A stretch of DNA of 64,000 bases from Phaeosphaeria sp. MPI-PUGE-AT-0046c (lineage: Eukaryota; Ascomycota; Dothideomycetes; Pleosporales; Phaeosphaeriaceae), in contig JAGTJN010000003.1 of NCBI GenBank assembly GCA_020747045.1, positions 992,001 through 1,056,000 on the forward strand. The letters run 5' to 3'. Below the pieces are notes generated by a model that saw only the letters and a list, made by a program, of their open reading frames with translations, was not told the DNA's origin and did no database searches. Positions 23,445-35,806 of the stretch are shown piece after piece; the first letter of the stretch is position 1; every line of letters starts with the position of its first letter. The translations under genes were made by a program, and so were the position numbers.

Positions 23445-24312
23445 TTTGAAGGCTTGTTATATTCTTTGGTGCTGATCGTTTACGGTTTCGGTGTATATTT
23501 GGAGAAGAGGAGAAGAGGCTGATTGTCCCTAGTCGACTTGTCGATGGTATGTATCTTGTATGGAAATGTGCTTGTATATATGTTTCCCTGCGCTGGGCTT
23601 TTAGCTCGCTCGTGTTGTTTTTTTTCTTTGCGTCCCACTCGCTGGTATCCACTTACCTTGATCAGCACGGTCACTTAAGCATCCACGCGGGGCAAATAAG
23701 CAATTGAGAAAGCGAGAAGAAGCAATTCGAAAAGATACGTCTTTCTATATTAGTCTCGCCTCTTATCCTTTGCGTCTTTTGCTGTGCGGATGGACTGGTT
23801 CTACTCATCATTGGAAAGCATGACGTATGCAGTCCCTCTTCCCCGCAAATGAAGCTTCGCAGCCGCAACGATCCGCACGAGGCATGCCGGACGATCCTCC
23901 GGGAACGGCAGCTGAATCCAGCTGGCCGTCGGCCACGTTATAACTTGCACCCTTTTTGTAAGAAATGATGTAGGTTAATCGCGTGGGCATCACAATAGTC
24001 ACACCAATTGCACACCAATAAAAATTTATGTTATCGATTGACCGCCAGGAAAAGTATGGTTCGGTACCTCCCAATACCTCTCCTCTTTCCCAACGCGTCA
24101 TCACTACAATTGTTCTACTTGAAAACTAGGATTAAAAGCAAATTACACGTACGCTAACAGCATAAACATGAAGTCCACCAGAGCTTCGCCAGCCCAACAC
24201 CCTTCATAAATGCCGTGAAACGTGATATTGATGATGGCAATGGGAATCAGAAGCGCATTCTTCGCCTCAAACACCGTTGTTGTACACTCATAAAGCCGCA
24301 TCAGTGACCATT
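23445..24312. other. Intergenic region
   Basis: About 870 bp between two minus-strand genes, holding the ABM gene promoter and the 3' flank of the carboxylase. No supported gene. Confidence 0.45.
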
Positions 24313-27300
24313 TTATGCTTTGTTCAACATCTTGAGCACTGCCTCCTTCTCTGCGGTGGGCAGGTTGCTGAGCAAGCTCATCACACCTCGTAGACCACTG
24401 TCGCGATCCTCGTTGATGAGTTGCGCGACCTTGAGGGCAGTGGCCTCGGACTTGAGCTTCATGACGCGCTCATGCACATTCTGTCGGTTCTCCTCGTACC
24501 AGGTGGCCACGCTCATGTCGTCAGTCGCAAAGTTGGGAATGTTTGACCAGGCCTTGAGCATGTCTAGGCCGCGTGCACGCGTGCTGGCAACATCTTCAGT
24601 TGGCGCAACAGCGACCACCTTCTTGATAATGTACTCCTCGTTGAGACGACGGCGTAGACGCCAGTAGAAGAAGCGGCGGGCGTTCTGCCATCGCAGAGCT
24701 TGTCGAATGACACCCTTGGCTTTCATACGGCCAGCGCGGTCGTGAAGATCAGCAAATTGGATGGCGATCTGGCCGTAAATAGGCAGAAGAGTCTTCTCGC
24801 GTTCTGTCATCTGCGCCTTGATGTTCTGCAGCTGATCCTTTGGCGTGGCAGGGTCGTTCAGCTTGCGCTTAAGGGCACCGTACGCGGGGTCGTTGCGCGC
24901 CATAGTCTCAAGCTGCTTCTCCTTACGGTACTTGATGCCAACGATACCTTCGGGCTCAAGGACACCACCACGCGAGTCCTCATCAGCATACATCTCCATG
25001 TATTGAGGGTTGATTGTGGGGTCCACAACGACCCACGAACCGCCACGAAGCTCGCCATAAGGTGGAATGTAAACGAAGATCGGCTGTTCGAACTTCACGA
25101 GAGCATCGACAATGTACGAGCCGTACTTGAGAACTTCGTTGTACATGTCGCGTTGACCACCAGAGAATCCACGCCAGTTGGCAAGTATCATAAGTGGCAA
25201 TTGCTCACCATGGTTGAAGTCGTTGATAGCCTGAGCGGTCTTGAACGCAGAGTTGGGGTACCAAACACCACCAGCTTCAGAAGTGACTTGCTCGATGGAA
25301 TCCGGGTTGGCAGGATCGGCGGGTGTGACGTTCTCAACTGAGCGAGTCTCAACACCAATGACACCGATAGGGATACCACCAAGACGAGCGCGACCGACGA
25401 CAACGGTCTTGGCCCATCCGCCAAGAGACTCCTCGAAGGAGTCCTTGTCGAAAAGACCAGACTGGAAGCCGTCCTCATCAGTCTTGCCAGCAATAAGATG
25501 CCTGACATCATAGGCGGCCTTGCCAGGTGGGTAGTAGGAGACGTCGCGGTCCCAGTCGTCGGCGGTAGGTGAAATGGGAACAGGGCTTCCCTTCTTGTCT
25601 GGCACGTACGACATCCACTTAACGATTTTGGATACACCTTCAAAGTCGTCATCGGCAGTCATGTGGGAAACACCGTTCCTGTACATGATTTGAGTGCCAC
25701 CAAGCTGCAAGTTGGAAGTGTACACTTCACGTCCGAGCAGCTTGTTGATAGCCTGTGCACCAGTGAGGATAATTGGCTGGCCTTCGATCTGGATCGCACG
25801 TTGACCGAGACGGACAAGGTAGGCACCGATACCTGAACAGGATTAGCAAGATACAAGGGACATGATTTGTGCTGTACATACCAACTGAACGACAAGTCAC
25901 CAAAGTGATGGTGAAGATATCCTCGTAAGCCCTTGAAGTCTCACCAGCAATGAGACCAGAGCCACGGAGCGACTCAACACCAAGGCCATCCTCAGCACCA
26001 ATGACAGTAGTGATCTTGAAGCGCTTTTCGCCATCGGCATCAATTTTTTCGCAAATGACATCGTTGCGCTTGCCGTCAACGAAGTGCTCGTACTTTTCTG
26101 GGGTCAGGTAGAGGTAGTCGAAACCAGCCTCTGGCCTGTCGACGTCCTTCCAAGCCACAGAGAAGTGAGGGATGAGCTCTTCAGCTAGACCGATGCGAGC
26201 ACCGGAATTGGCCGATAGGTAGATCCTAGGAATGCCCAACTTGCGAGCAAGTTCAGAGCACTTGTGGAAGAAAGCATCTTCTTGAGGACCGAACGAGCCA
26301 ATTTTGAAGGTTATATCGTTGGCAATGATGATGAAACGACGGCCGCGAGGATACTCGGGTGTCCTAGCGGTGACCATCCAGCCCACCATGCCAATAGTGT
26401 TCTGTCCAGGGTCACGGTTCACCTCAGCCAGGCTGTCGTTCTCGTCAAGAACCAGTTCGTAGTATTCGATACACTCTCCCTTGGCAGGCTGCTTGTCCCG
26501 CAGGTACGAGTGCTTGCTGATAGCTGCTTGCCAAGCGTTCTCGGTAGCCTGTCGGAATAGCTCCGGGAAGTCATACACGTACTGAGTACCCATAAGATGA
26601 GCCTTGTATCGCTTTGGCTGGAGAGCGCCCTTGGTTGGGTAAGGAGTAGAAACAGGCTGGAGGTGGAGAGAGCCAATCTTGGTAGTTCCACCAATGCTGT
26701 GGAAGAGCCACTTGCCGGCCTTCTCAGACTTGCGCTCTGCGTACATCTCAACCTGGATCACGTAACCGGAGGTGTTCGTGATGATGACACGGAGAGGATA
26801 AGGAATGCCGGTCTGAGGGTCGGTCACAATGATGCGAATTTCAGCACCAGTGACACGGAGGCGCCAGAGGCGGCGACCGAAGCGCTCCAAGAAGCCGCCA
26901 ATAGCCTCCTCGACCTCAGTAGGGCTGAGCGGGAAGACGTGCGAGAAGTTAATGAAAATGTGGTTCATGTCAGCCTGCGACGTGCCAACAATCTCCAAAG
27001 CATCCAAAATGTCAGTCATCAACCTGTCAGTCTCAGAGATCATGTACTCGGCGGTAGGTATCTCCTCGCGAAGACGACCAGATCGAACCACGGCTCGCAA
27101 GAAATATCGCTTGTCGCTCTCAGCACCCTTGCCAACAGCCTCGTAAATGTGGATGTTGCGGTTCTCAGTGAAGACTGGCTTGATGTTGAACTTGGAAAGA
27201 CGACCGAGTTCAAGCTGGAAAGCAAGCGCAGGCTCAACGTGACGGATGCTGTCATCCTCTTCGTATGAGGGGCCACGGAACGTGTAGTATCCAGGGTAGG

Positions 27301-30300
27301 TACCATCCTTATGACCGCAGATGAAAGTGATACGACGGATGCGGTGCGCGGCAAGCTCGCTCTTGTATTCCTCAACGATGGGAAGGATGCGCTCCATGAT
27401 TTCCTTGTCGTCGAAACTCTCGATGTCACGAATAGCGACGTTGAGAACACCGGTAAGATCGTCGGTATTTTTCTGCTCGTTTGCGCCAGAAGTTGGCGTA
27501 CGCTTCATGGTAAGGTTCTCCCTCAGGCTGAGTCCACCCTTCTTAGAGGTCCCACCAGTGGGAAAGATCTCGAGAGCCTTTGCGATGAGCTCATCCGCAT
27601 CGTCAAGATACTGAACGGGGACAACCACACCCTTGCGGGATGGTTCGTTCTCGAACCTGTTGTTGATGGTGGACATATCACTAAGTGAGTGGATTCGAGG
27701 CGGGCCACGGTCAAATCCAGGAGTCATGGGTGTACCTGGCTCAGACGGCTCTACTGCAAGACCATACTCGGCCTCACCAACCTTGCGCAGGATGAAGTCC
27801 CATGACAAGAGGCACTGCTGCTCGCCTTCGTTGTGGTAGTCGATCTGCTGCAGGTGGTATGCGCGGTACGCGCGGCGTGTGTAGACTTCCAGGGCAGCGA
27901 GAGCGACCCACGGGTCTTGGTGAACGAAAAACTGCGTCAAGACATCAAAGACAGTGTATCGCGAGTCGACGACCTCCTTGATGACCTCAAAGTTGGGCTC
28001 GCGGTGATCCCAGCCACTCTCGCCATAGCGTGACTCGACGACAGCTGAGCGGAGAATGTGCTCCATCTGAGAAGTACGCTCCTCAAGAGAAGGCATGGCG
28101 CACTGGATGAGAACTTCACGGGCCTTGAGGGATACTTTGGCCGTCTGCCTTGACTCAAGATCGGTGAGCTTCTTGAGCGAGTTCTTGAAGTACTTAGCGA
28201 CGTTGCCGACACCAGGTTTGTTAGGTCGATAGAGATCAAGGATGGCGATGACGAGGTTGTTCTTCGCGCTGACACGGGCGTGCGACAGGACTGTCTGCAC
28301 AACGGGTGCGATATTGTCGCGATTCTCATCACGGAGCTTGAGAATGACTTCCTCGTCTCGCGCATTGCGAGACGAGAACAGCTGCTCGACCGCATAGTAC
28401 ATCTCAAGATAGCTGATCATGACCGCATACTCGTGAGACTTGAGGCCTTCAGAGTAACGGGTGATCACATCCGACAAAGGAGCAAGCGCGGCTTTCAGCA
28501 AGTCCCTATCGCCCTTGGCCACGTTCTCCTCAAGGAATTTCTGGAAAGCCTTGCTAAGGGCCTTTCCTGGGAACTCAAGCTGGCGACCATGCGCCTTTTC
28601 GACAATCTGAGAGAAAGTAGTGTCAAGTTTCTGGGGCATACGAGCGTGCAGAGCAGAAGCCTGAGCATTCCATTCTCCGTAAGGAAGTTCAGGGTCGCGC
28701 AGAACGTCGACCAGTTCCTGGAGAGTGCTCTGCATGATAACTTGGTTATCGAAACCCTGGAGAATATTCGAGAGAATGTTGTTAAGCGCGACAAACTTCT
28801 GCGGGGGCTTGCTGCCCATGACTTGTGGGGAACCCATGTCAGGGAGGAGGCCGAGGAAAGTCTGCGCAGACTTGACCTTGGTTGGGTCGTCAAGTGCAAG
28901 TACACCAAGGATGTCACCAGCCTCAAGGGTGGCACCTGGCTGCTTGATAAGGTTGACAATACCGGCCTCCTGTGCGATCAAGGGCATGTACATCTTCATG
29001 ACCTCGACTTCGGCAAAAGGCTGGTTCTTGGTTATGTGGTCGCCGTTCTCGACCATGAAGCGAACGAGTTTACCAGGTGAGGGTGTGCGCAATTGAGTAG
29101 GGTCGTTCTCCTGCTCGAGGAGGCAAGTCTTGCCATCTACAGAAAGACGAGTGGCACCAACTTCCTCCTTCCAGTAGACGTTGTGGGATTTACCAGCGAG
29201 CAAAATCAAGAGACCGCCATCAGCGAGGGCCCTGATACCAACAGCGCACTTCGAACCATTAATGAAAAGCGTGAAGCTGTCGATGGTTGACCTTGTTGCG
29301 GTAAACTTATACCGGAAGCCCTCGTAGATGAAGTCGACCGGGAAAACAGTCTTCAAGACCTCCTTGGAGGGAACTTGACCCTTTTCCAAGCTAGTCTTGT
29401 ATTCGCTGATGCATGCTTCGCTCGCAGCATGTGCTTTTGTAACGGCACCACAGATGACAGCGATCATGGGATCAGGTCGCTCGGCGGTCAGCTTCTTGGT
29501 GATAAGCTCGTCGAGCCACCCAGTCGTGATTGTGTTGTCCTCGAAAGCTGGTGTCTCAAGCAGCTTGATGAGGTACTCGACGGTGGTTCGGAAATCACCG
29601 CGAATGCTCAACTCTTTGAGCGCAACGACCATGTGCTTCCGTGATGCTTGTCGGTTCTCACCGTAAGCGAAAATGTGACCGAATTGTGAATCCGAGAAGC
29701 TGTGGATACCACCAGCAGAGCTGACGGAGAAGTAACCCCAGACGTTGGAGCTACTCCTGAAGTTGAGATCGTGAATAGTACCTCCAGACGGCTTGAAACC
29801 CTCATCGGGATCCTCAGAAGTGATACGGCAAGCCGTGCAATGACCCTTGGGAGTTGGTCGTCGCTGGTTCTGCACGCTGCCCTCCTTCGAGAAGTCGAAA
29901 TCAATCGTTGAGCTAGTGTGCGGGTCTGCGCCGTAGAGTAGTCGAATATCGCGAATGCGGTGCAGAGGGAGACCCATGGCGATCTGGAGCTGGGCGGCTG
30001 GGAGGTTCACGCCTGTTACCATCTCGGTAGTGGGATGCTCGACCTGCAAACGAGGGTTCAGCTCGAGGAAATAAAACTTGTCGTCAGCGTGCGAGTACAG
30101 GTACTCGACAGTACCTGCGGAGACGTATCCGACAAGTCGGCCAAGGGAGACTGCAGCCTTCTCCATCTCGTGGAAGGTCCTGTTAGGAGCGACTGTTACC
30201 GGCGCCTCCTCAATGATCTTCTGGTGTCGTCGCTGCACCGAACAGTCACGTCCGAACAGCGAGATGTTGTTGCCGTACTGGTCAGCGACCAGCTGGACTT

Positions 30301-31338
30301 CCAAATGTCGTGCGCTGCCTGCAAGCTTCATGATGAAGATGGGCGAACCGGGGATTTCCGAAGCGGCTGCGGCATACAGCTGTTGGAAATCCTCCTCACG
30401 CTCGACCTTGCGGATACCCTTGCCACCACCTCCTTCCGAGGCCTTGACCATGACAGGGAAGCCAATCTTCTTGGCCGCCGCGAGTCCCTCCTCCCATGAC
30501 TTTGTGCAGCCCTTTTCGTAGATGTGATCCTCGACTGTGACGATGCCCTGGTCATCCACAACGACTTCCTCGACACCTGTGCCTGACCACGGAATACAGG
30601 GGACTTTTGCGTGCTGTGCAACAATTGTGGACGAGATCTTGTCTCCGAGCGAGCGCATGGCAGATCCGGGGGGGCCAATGAAGACGATCTTCTTGGGCGA
30701 TGCGGCGAGCGATTCAGGCAGCTTGGGGTTCTCCGAGGCGTGTCCCCATCCAGCCCACACGGCATGGACGTTCATTCGCTCCGCGACATCGACAATGAGC
30801 TCGACGTTGGCGTAGTTGTTGTTGTTTGTGCCTCCGGGTACCTGCAGGGCTTGTTAGCCATCCCGCCGCGCATCGCAGGCCTCAAGAATATTACGCACCT
30901 CGACATACTGGTCAGCCATGCGGATGTACTCTGCGTTGGCCTGCAGATCCTCAGGCGTGGCCATGACGGTGAATTGGATTGCCCGCTCATCGCCAAAAGT
31001 CTCGTATGCCCACTTCCGCACGGAGCGGATCTCCTTGACTGCTGCAATACCGTTGTTCGCAATGAGCACCTGTGAGCACCACCGTGTCAGCATGCAAATC
31101 GTCCGGGGCGCCCAATGACGGCCGCAAAGGAGCCTCTTACACTGGTAATGACCGTGTGCCCGTCGTTGGCGGCGACAAAGTCCTTGACTTTGCCCGGTGC
31201 CGCAGCCTGCAGGTGGTTTCCGCCGATAAAATGCGGCGCAAGATTGAACTTGGCCGCGTAGGAGCTCGGCCCGCCGTTGGCAGAGCCATTGAGTTCCTTC
31301 TGTGCAGCTCCAGCCATGTTGTCTGTAGGATTTCCCAT
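24313..31338 (-). CDS. ACC1: Acetyl-CoA carboxylase, multidomain
   Basis: Biotin enzyme that makes malonyl-CoA, the committed step of fatty-acid synthesis, in the cytosol. Four exons on the minus strand: 31338-31141, 31069-30899, 30841-25882 and 25832-24313 (2282 aa, the normal fungal size). Domain order: biotin carboxylase from about residue 60, with the ATP-grasp loop EGGGGKGIRKV near 260 and FLELNPRLQVEHPTTE near 385; biotinyl domain with EVEVMKM, whose lysine is about residue 739; the long central region; then the carboxyltransferase with NDITFKIGSFGP, LSANSGARIGLAEE, GRAYEDIF-type and GGQRDMYNEVLKYGSYIVD blocks. All are intact, so the gene looks functional and essential. Introns are short and cluster at the 5' end, with one late intron inside the carboxyltransferase. 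The antisense strand has long open frames that are only shadows of this gene. Confidence 0.98.
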
Positions 31339-33322
31339 GCGCAGGGTGGCGGGTAGTAGAGGGAGGGGAAAGTCGGAAGGCGGTGGGAGTCGGGCAAATT
31401 TGGTAGGGAGAGTACCAGAGCTCGGTCTCTAGCTTCTGGTCTGTAGATCTTAGAAACGACCCCAGATGACGCCGGTGGTCAGCTGCAGTCGGCGCCTTTT
31501 TGCAGACTCGTGTCCTGTTGGCCGGAAAAGTAGAGGGCAGCTGTCGGTGGGGCAGCCGAACAGCAAATTAGTAGTCCAGAGAACGGTAGGTTTGCGGAGG
31601 GCAAGCTACACGACTCGGCCAATTCCAAGGTTGAAGTGCCTGGGAGGAAGCAACGACAACGAAAATCAAACAGCTCTGGATATGCAGAGTGAAGGTGCAA
31701 AGGGAATAAGCACCGGAGATATTATGGAGGAGGGGAGGAAAGCAGCAGAGCGACGAGGACAATCGAAACTCCGGGTGTCGGTTGTAGTAATAAATTTCAC
31801 AGAGCGAAGCGGAACACCCCCAAGCTATCCCGAGCTGTTGAGCTGAGGCCGGCTTGCCCATCGCCAACGATGCCCAAGACGGTAAGGGACCTCGTCACGT
31901 CCCCCATGACGCCCTTGTCATTCCAACTTCAAGCCACCGTACCCTCTCGGATCCCGCACGGAAGCCGAGATTCTCATTCTTTGCGAGAATACTTATTCGA
32001 TGCCATGACTAGGCAAGCAGCCTCTGGGCGTGGGTCTTCGCAACAATGTCTCAAAACGCTCGTTGCCAAAGCGAGATGGACGTGGGAAGAGAACGTTGAG
32101 CCCGCAAGACGAACTAATGCCGGCGCGCTCCCAACAGGCCCTCTGCAAACACTGTGGGCACGGAGTAGATGCGGGTTGAGCTTCTTGCCATCTCCCAGCA
32201 GCAGCTCAGCGGTCCTTTGGAGCTGCCGCTGGGCCGCTAACAGTCGTCATGGCATGCGGGGGACGTCTTGGATCGTGCGTGATGTTGTTCAACAACTTTC
32301 CTCCTGTGCACATATCTCGCCGACGCTCCTGTCTCCCATCACCAACTGTCAAAACACACCAAACCTTGTCGTGTATGAAGTAGCTGACTGCCTACGGCTC
32401 CACTTCCTTTTCGTAGCATATCGCTTAGAAGCGTACTCTGCCACGCCTCTGCCATACCCTGCCCCTCGGGTCTCCGCCTCCGATCAGAAACATCTCGGAG
32501 TCCGTCGAGTTCTAGCCAATCACAGCCAGAGATGCCCGCATCGCGCTCCTTTCGGACCACTTGAGGCAATCTCGAGTACGACTGTGTAGATGACGCTTGA
32601 CATCGTGACAACTTCTCTGTGTACACGGGTCATGCATCGGCTGCGTATTTCCGTGCTGCCCAAAAGAAAAAGGGAGGCTTCGAGGCAAAGTGCACTGATC
32701 CGCCAATGGCCTCTTGATCGTCGCGGTGCTAAATGAGCCGGTGGAGCGCTGGCGACGAGAATTGGCGCACGCGACAAATTTTTCAGCAAGTCGGAAAGGA
32801 ATTAATCGTGTGCCATGTGCAGTCGAGTATTCTGTATCTACAGCATTGATGGTGAGCAGGATACTAATGAAGCAAATAATTGCACCTGCAGTGAACTAAA
32901 TACCGAAGCGCATTACCGATCCACGGACCGTGCCGCTGGGACTTGAGGTCAGAAACGTACGATTTTCTGCAGAGGCGTTGGAGAACACCACGTCTGTGCA
33001 TACCACTACCCCAGACTTTACTGCACAAGGCTGAAGGACTGCTCGCAACATGCTGACTGCTCGATAAATATCTCTCGAAAATCTTTATGACAGCTGCGCG
33101 ACGAATGAAATGGTATTGAATAATATGTAACGGCGGCAGTCCCTGGTCCTCCAAATATATGCAGTAATGGTCCGGAAGATGCATAAGGCACCAAGCATGC
33201 GCACCAACGCCCGACGTGATCAGCAAAACTAGTACCTGCATCCCACGTGTCGCACGCCCAAAATTGAAAGCTGGCATCTGCCAAGAAGTCATGAATGTCA
33301 TGTACGTCAAACCACACTCTGC
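31339..33322. other. Long upstream region of ACC1
   Basis: About 2 kb. A long promoter and leader is common for fungal ACC1. One plus-strand frame (31870-32589, 239 codons) is open, but its composition is Ser/Arg/Pro noise without domains, so I do not call it. I see no repeats or RNA gene. Confidence 0.45.
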
Positions 33323-35160
33323 CTAGTACGTCTCTTCCTCTGGCTGTGTTGACATCTTGCGTGGCCGTGCAGGCGGCAACATGTCACCGCCTTCCATACC
33401 CCCAGAGCTTATTCTCCGCCCCGCGCTCTGTCTTCTCGGTAGCCCGCTCGGTGTTGGTATACCCGATTTCTCCAGCGTGAGTCTTCGGGGTGTTGCGATG
33501 CTGCTGCCATCACTGCCGCTGCCAGTCTCAGACTCTCGTAACGACATTGACAATGATTGACTATGACTGTGTCCGGATATGCCGCTCAACGAGCTTCGCG
33601 GGCGCTGAATTCGTCCGCTGATGGAAGCGCTCGAATAGTGACCCAACGGCGTCCGTGTGCTGCCTCTGCTCTCCGGTCGCCCTATGGCGCTGCGGCTTTC
33701 CGGTCGCTGTATGCCCGACTGGGACGAGACTGAAGCGCGACTGCTCGGTCGGCTGCTGCCGGGCTCGCGCGAAGATGATGGCATTCCAAACGAGAGCCGG
33801 CTTACACCAGACTCGGCGGGTGGGTTGTTTACCGATGAGGCTACTGATGCATGCGAGGTTCGTTTCCTACTGCTCCTCAGGGTGACGTTGTTGGGAATGT
33901 GGTGTCCCAGAGCACTTCCATTACGTGGACTCGCACGTGGGGGTGTGCTGGTAGGTGCGGGCAGCTTGGACCGCGCGGAGTACACCCGTTCCTCGAGTTT
34001 CTGCATCTTGCCAATCAGCCCACGGATCTGGTAAAGAGAGCCCGATCTAGGCAAACCACCGGCGGGAGCAGTGCCTCCCAAACTCGGTCGGGGTCCTCGT
34101 GACGCAGGCGCAGTCGTTCTGATCGATGGTGTGGTACGGCCACTGGCTCCCATACTTGGTCGTGGCGCAGGTATGCTTGGACCACGAGAGTGCCTCGGTG
34201 CTCGTGATTGTTGCGGACCAGGACGAGGTGTAGCGGCCGGATCGAGGGCTATTGATCCCTTTCGCTTGGGCATAGGTGTGGCTGGCTCGCGCCTTGAAGA
34301 AGGCGGCGCGTCCGACAATGGCGGAGATGGTGGTGTAGCTTCAGGCCGTAGTGCATCTGACTTGGTCCGTGGAGGGGTAGAGGCTGCCGTTGGAGAGGAA
34401 AGGGTCGTTGCGGTTGTCGATGCTTCTGAAGCGGGCGAACGTGGTCGCAATGAGTCTCCTGCCAAGTGGTTCGACACTTTGCGCTGGTGGTGCCTCTCGA
34501 TGGTTGCTTCTGCTAAGCGCAGCTTCTCTTGCACAATTTCCGCTTCTATGCGCAGATCTGAAAGCTCGTCGCGCAGTCGCTGAGTCTCTATCCTCAGCGC
34601 TTCGCGTTCCTGTTCACCAATTTTGAGCTCTTCTTCCATCATGACCCCTCGCTCAATGGAAACGTTGTACTTGGATTCTACATCTTCCAGCGAGGACGTC
34701 TGGTTCCGTGCTTGTCGCTCAAAGTCGTCGCTCTGGACCTCGATATCCCGCAGTTTGAGCTGGACCGCACGCTGGCCTTCGCGCAGGGCTGTGATTTCTT
34801 TTTGTAATGTGTTCTGCGCATTGTTGGCCTCGGTCTTGGTCTGCTTGTACTTGGTCTGTAGCGCATGTTAGTAGATGTTCTACCGGGGTCCAACAGCTCC
34901 GCACTGCCATTCTGGACCCTACATACCTTCCACTCCTCGACCTCAAATCCTAGACGCTCCGCCTTCTCCTGCAGCTTTCGCTCCCTTTTCTCGCTCTCCT
35001 CTACATCGCGTTCAAGCTCGGCCTCTAGCTCCTTACTCGAGGTCTGGAATTCCTGCAGCTCCACCTCGAGCGTCTCATATTGTGATTTGTAGTAGGCTAA
35101 CTCCTCCTGCATGTTGGCCCAGCCACCGCTTGGAGGCGAGGAGGGGGCGTCTCCTGACAT
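33323..35160 (-). CDS. nudE: NudE/Ndel1 homolog, nuclear distribution protein
   Basis: Coiled-coil adaptor that links LIS1 (NudF) and dynein and is required for nuclear migration in hyphae. Two exons on the minus strand: 35160-34927 and 34855-33323 (588 aa). The N-terminal 190 residues are one long heptad-rich coiled coil: it starts WANMQEELAYYKSQYETLEVELQEFQ, typical for NudE, and runs through ALREGQRAVQLKLRDIEVQSDDFERQAR, where NudE proteins bind LIS1. From about residue 200 the protein is Ser/Pro/Arg-rich and disordered, as in fungal RO-11/NudE proteins. A helix GLIGKMQKLEERVYSARSKLP lies in the middle of this tail. The 71-nt intron splits the coiled coil in phase 0. Confidence 0.93.
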
Positions 35161-35806
35161 GGTGGTGGTGGTGGCAGTTGCGATTTTGGCTGTTTGCAGC
35201 TCTCAGGAGGGCGAGCCGAGGGTGGTTGGGACAGCGAGCCCGTCAATCGCCAAATAATAATTATGGTGGTTCTTTTCGAGGCGCAAGTCGTCCGGTTGCT
35301 GCGTGAGGCTTTTCGGTGGGTGCTGTGCGCGTGATCGTCCCTGCCCTCTTTTATGCCCCGGTATCGCCAGTTTCACTTTCAAAGCATGCGGTGTTGTCGA
35401 CGGCAATGCGCAGCTGCCTGTTTCAATTTTGCCCGCCGGCTCTTCCTCCTCTCTATATCGCGGTACTCTTATCGTCCCTGTTCCTGTGGGGGTTAGTAGT
35501 TAGTAGCCCGCAAAATGCGGTTGGCGGTGTCGTGTTGTCAGTGGGGAGGTTGTTGATTGACAGCGGGCTGGGCACGACTGACGCATCGACAGTTAGCGCG
35601 GATTGGACGCCCGGGGCAACCCATGTAAAAGCAGGCGCGTGGACGCCACATTCGGCCACATGCCACTGCGACTCCATCGTGATAGGAAAACGACGACATT
35701 GTGAACAGAATGACATGTCGCATTTACATATTGTTACAATTACAAAACTTACTCTAGCAGTTAAAGCAGGGGTATACATGTACAATCTGAAAACCTGAAG
35801 ATACGC
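35161..35806. other. Intergenic region
   Basis: About 650 bp between two minus-strand genes, containing the nudE promoter. A GTGGTGGTGGTGG-type run lies next to the nudE ATG. No gene is supported. Confidence 0.45.

Noticed and set aside
24700..25341. Long open frames antisense to acetyl-CoA carboxylase
   Set aside because: They mirror the codon pattern of ACC1, which has complete domain evidence on the other strand.
31870..32589. 239-codon plus-strand frame upstream of ACC1
   Set aside because: No domain, signal peptide or membrane segment; composition is what a GC-rich promoter would give by chance.
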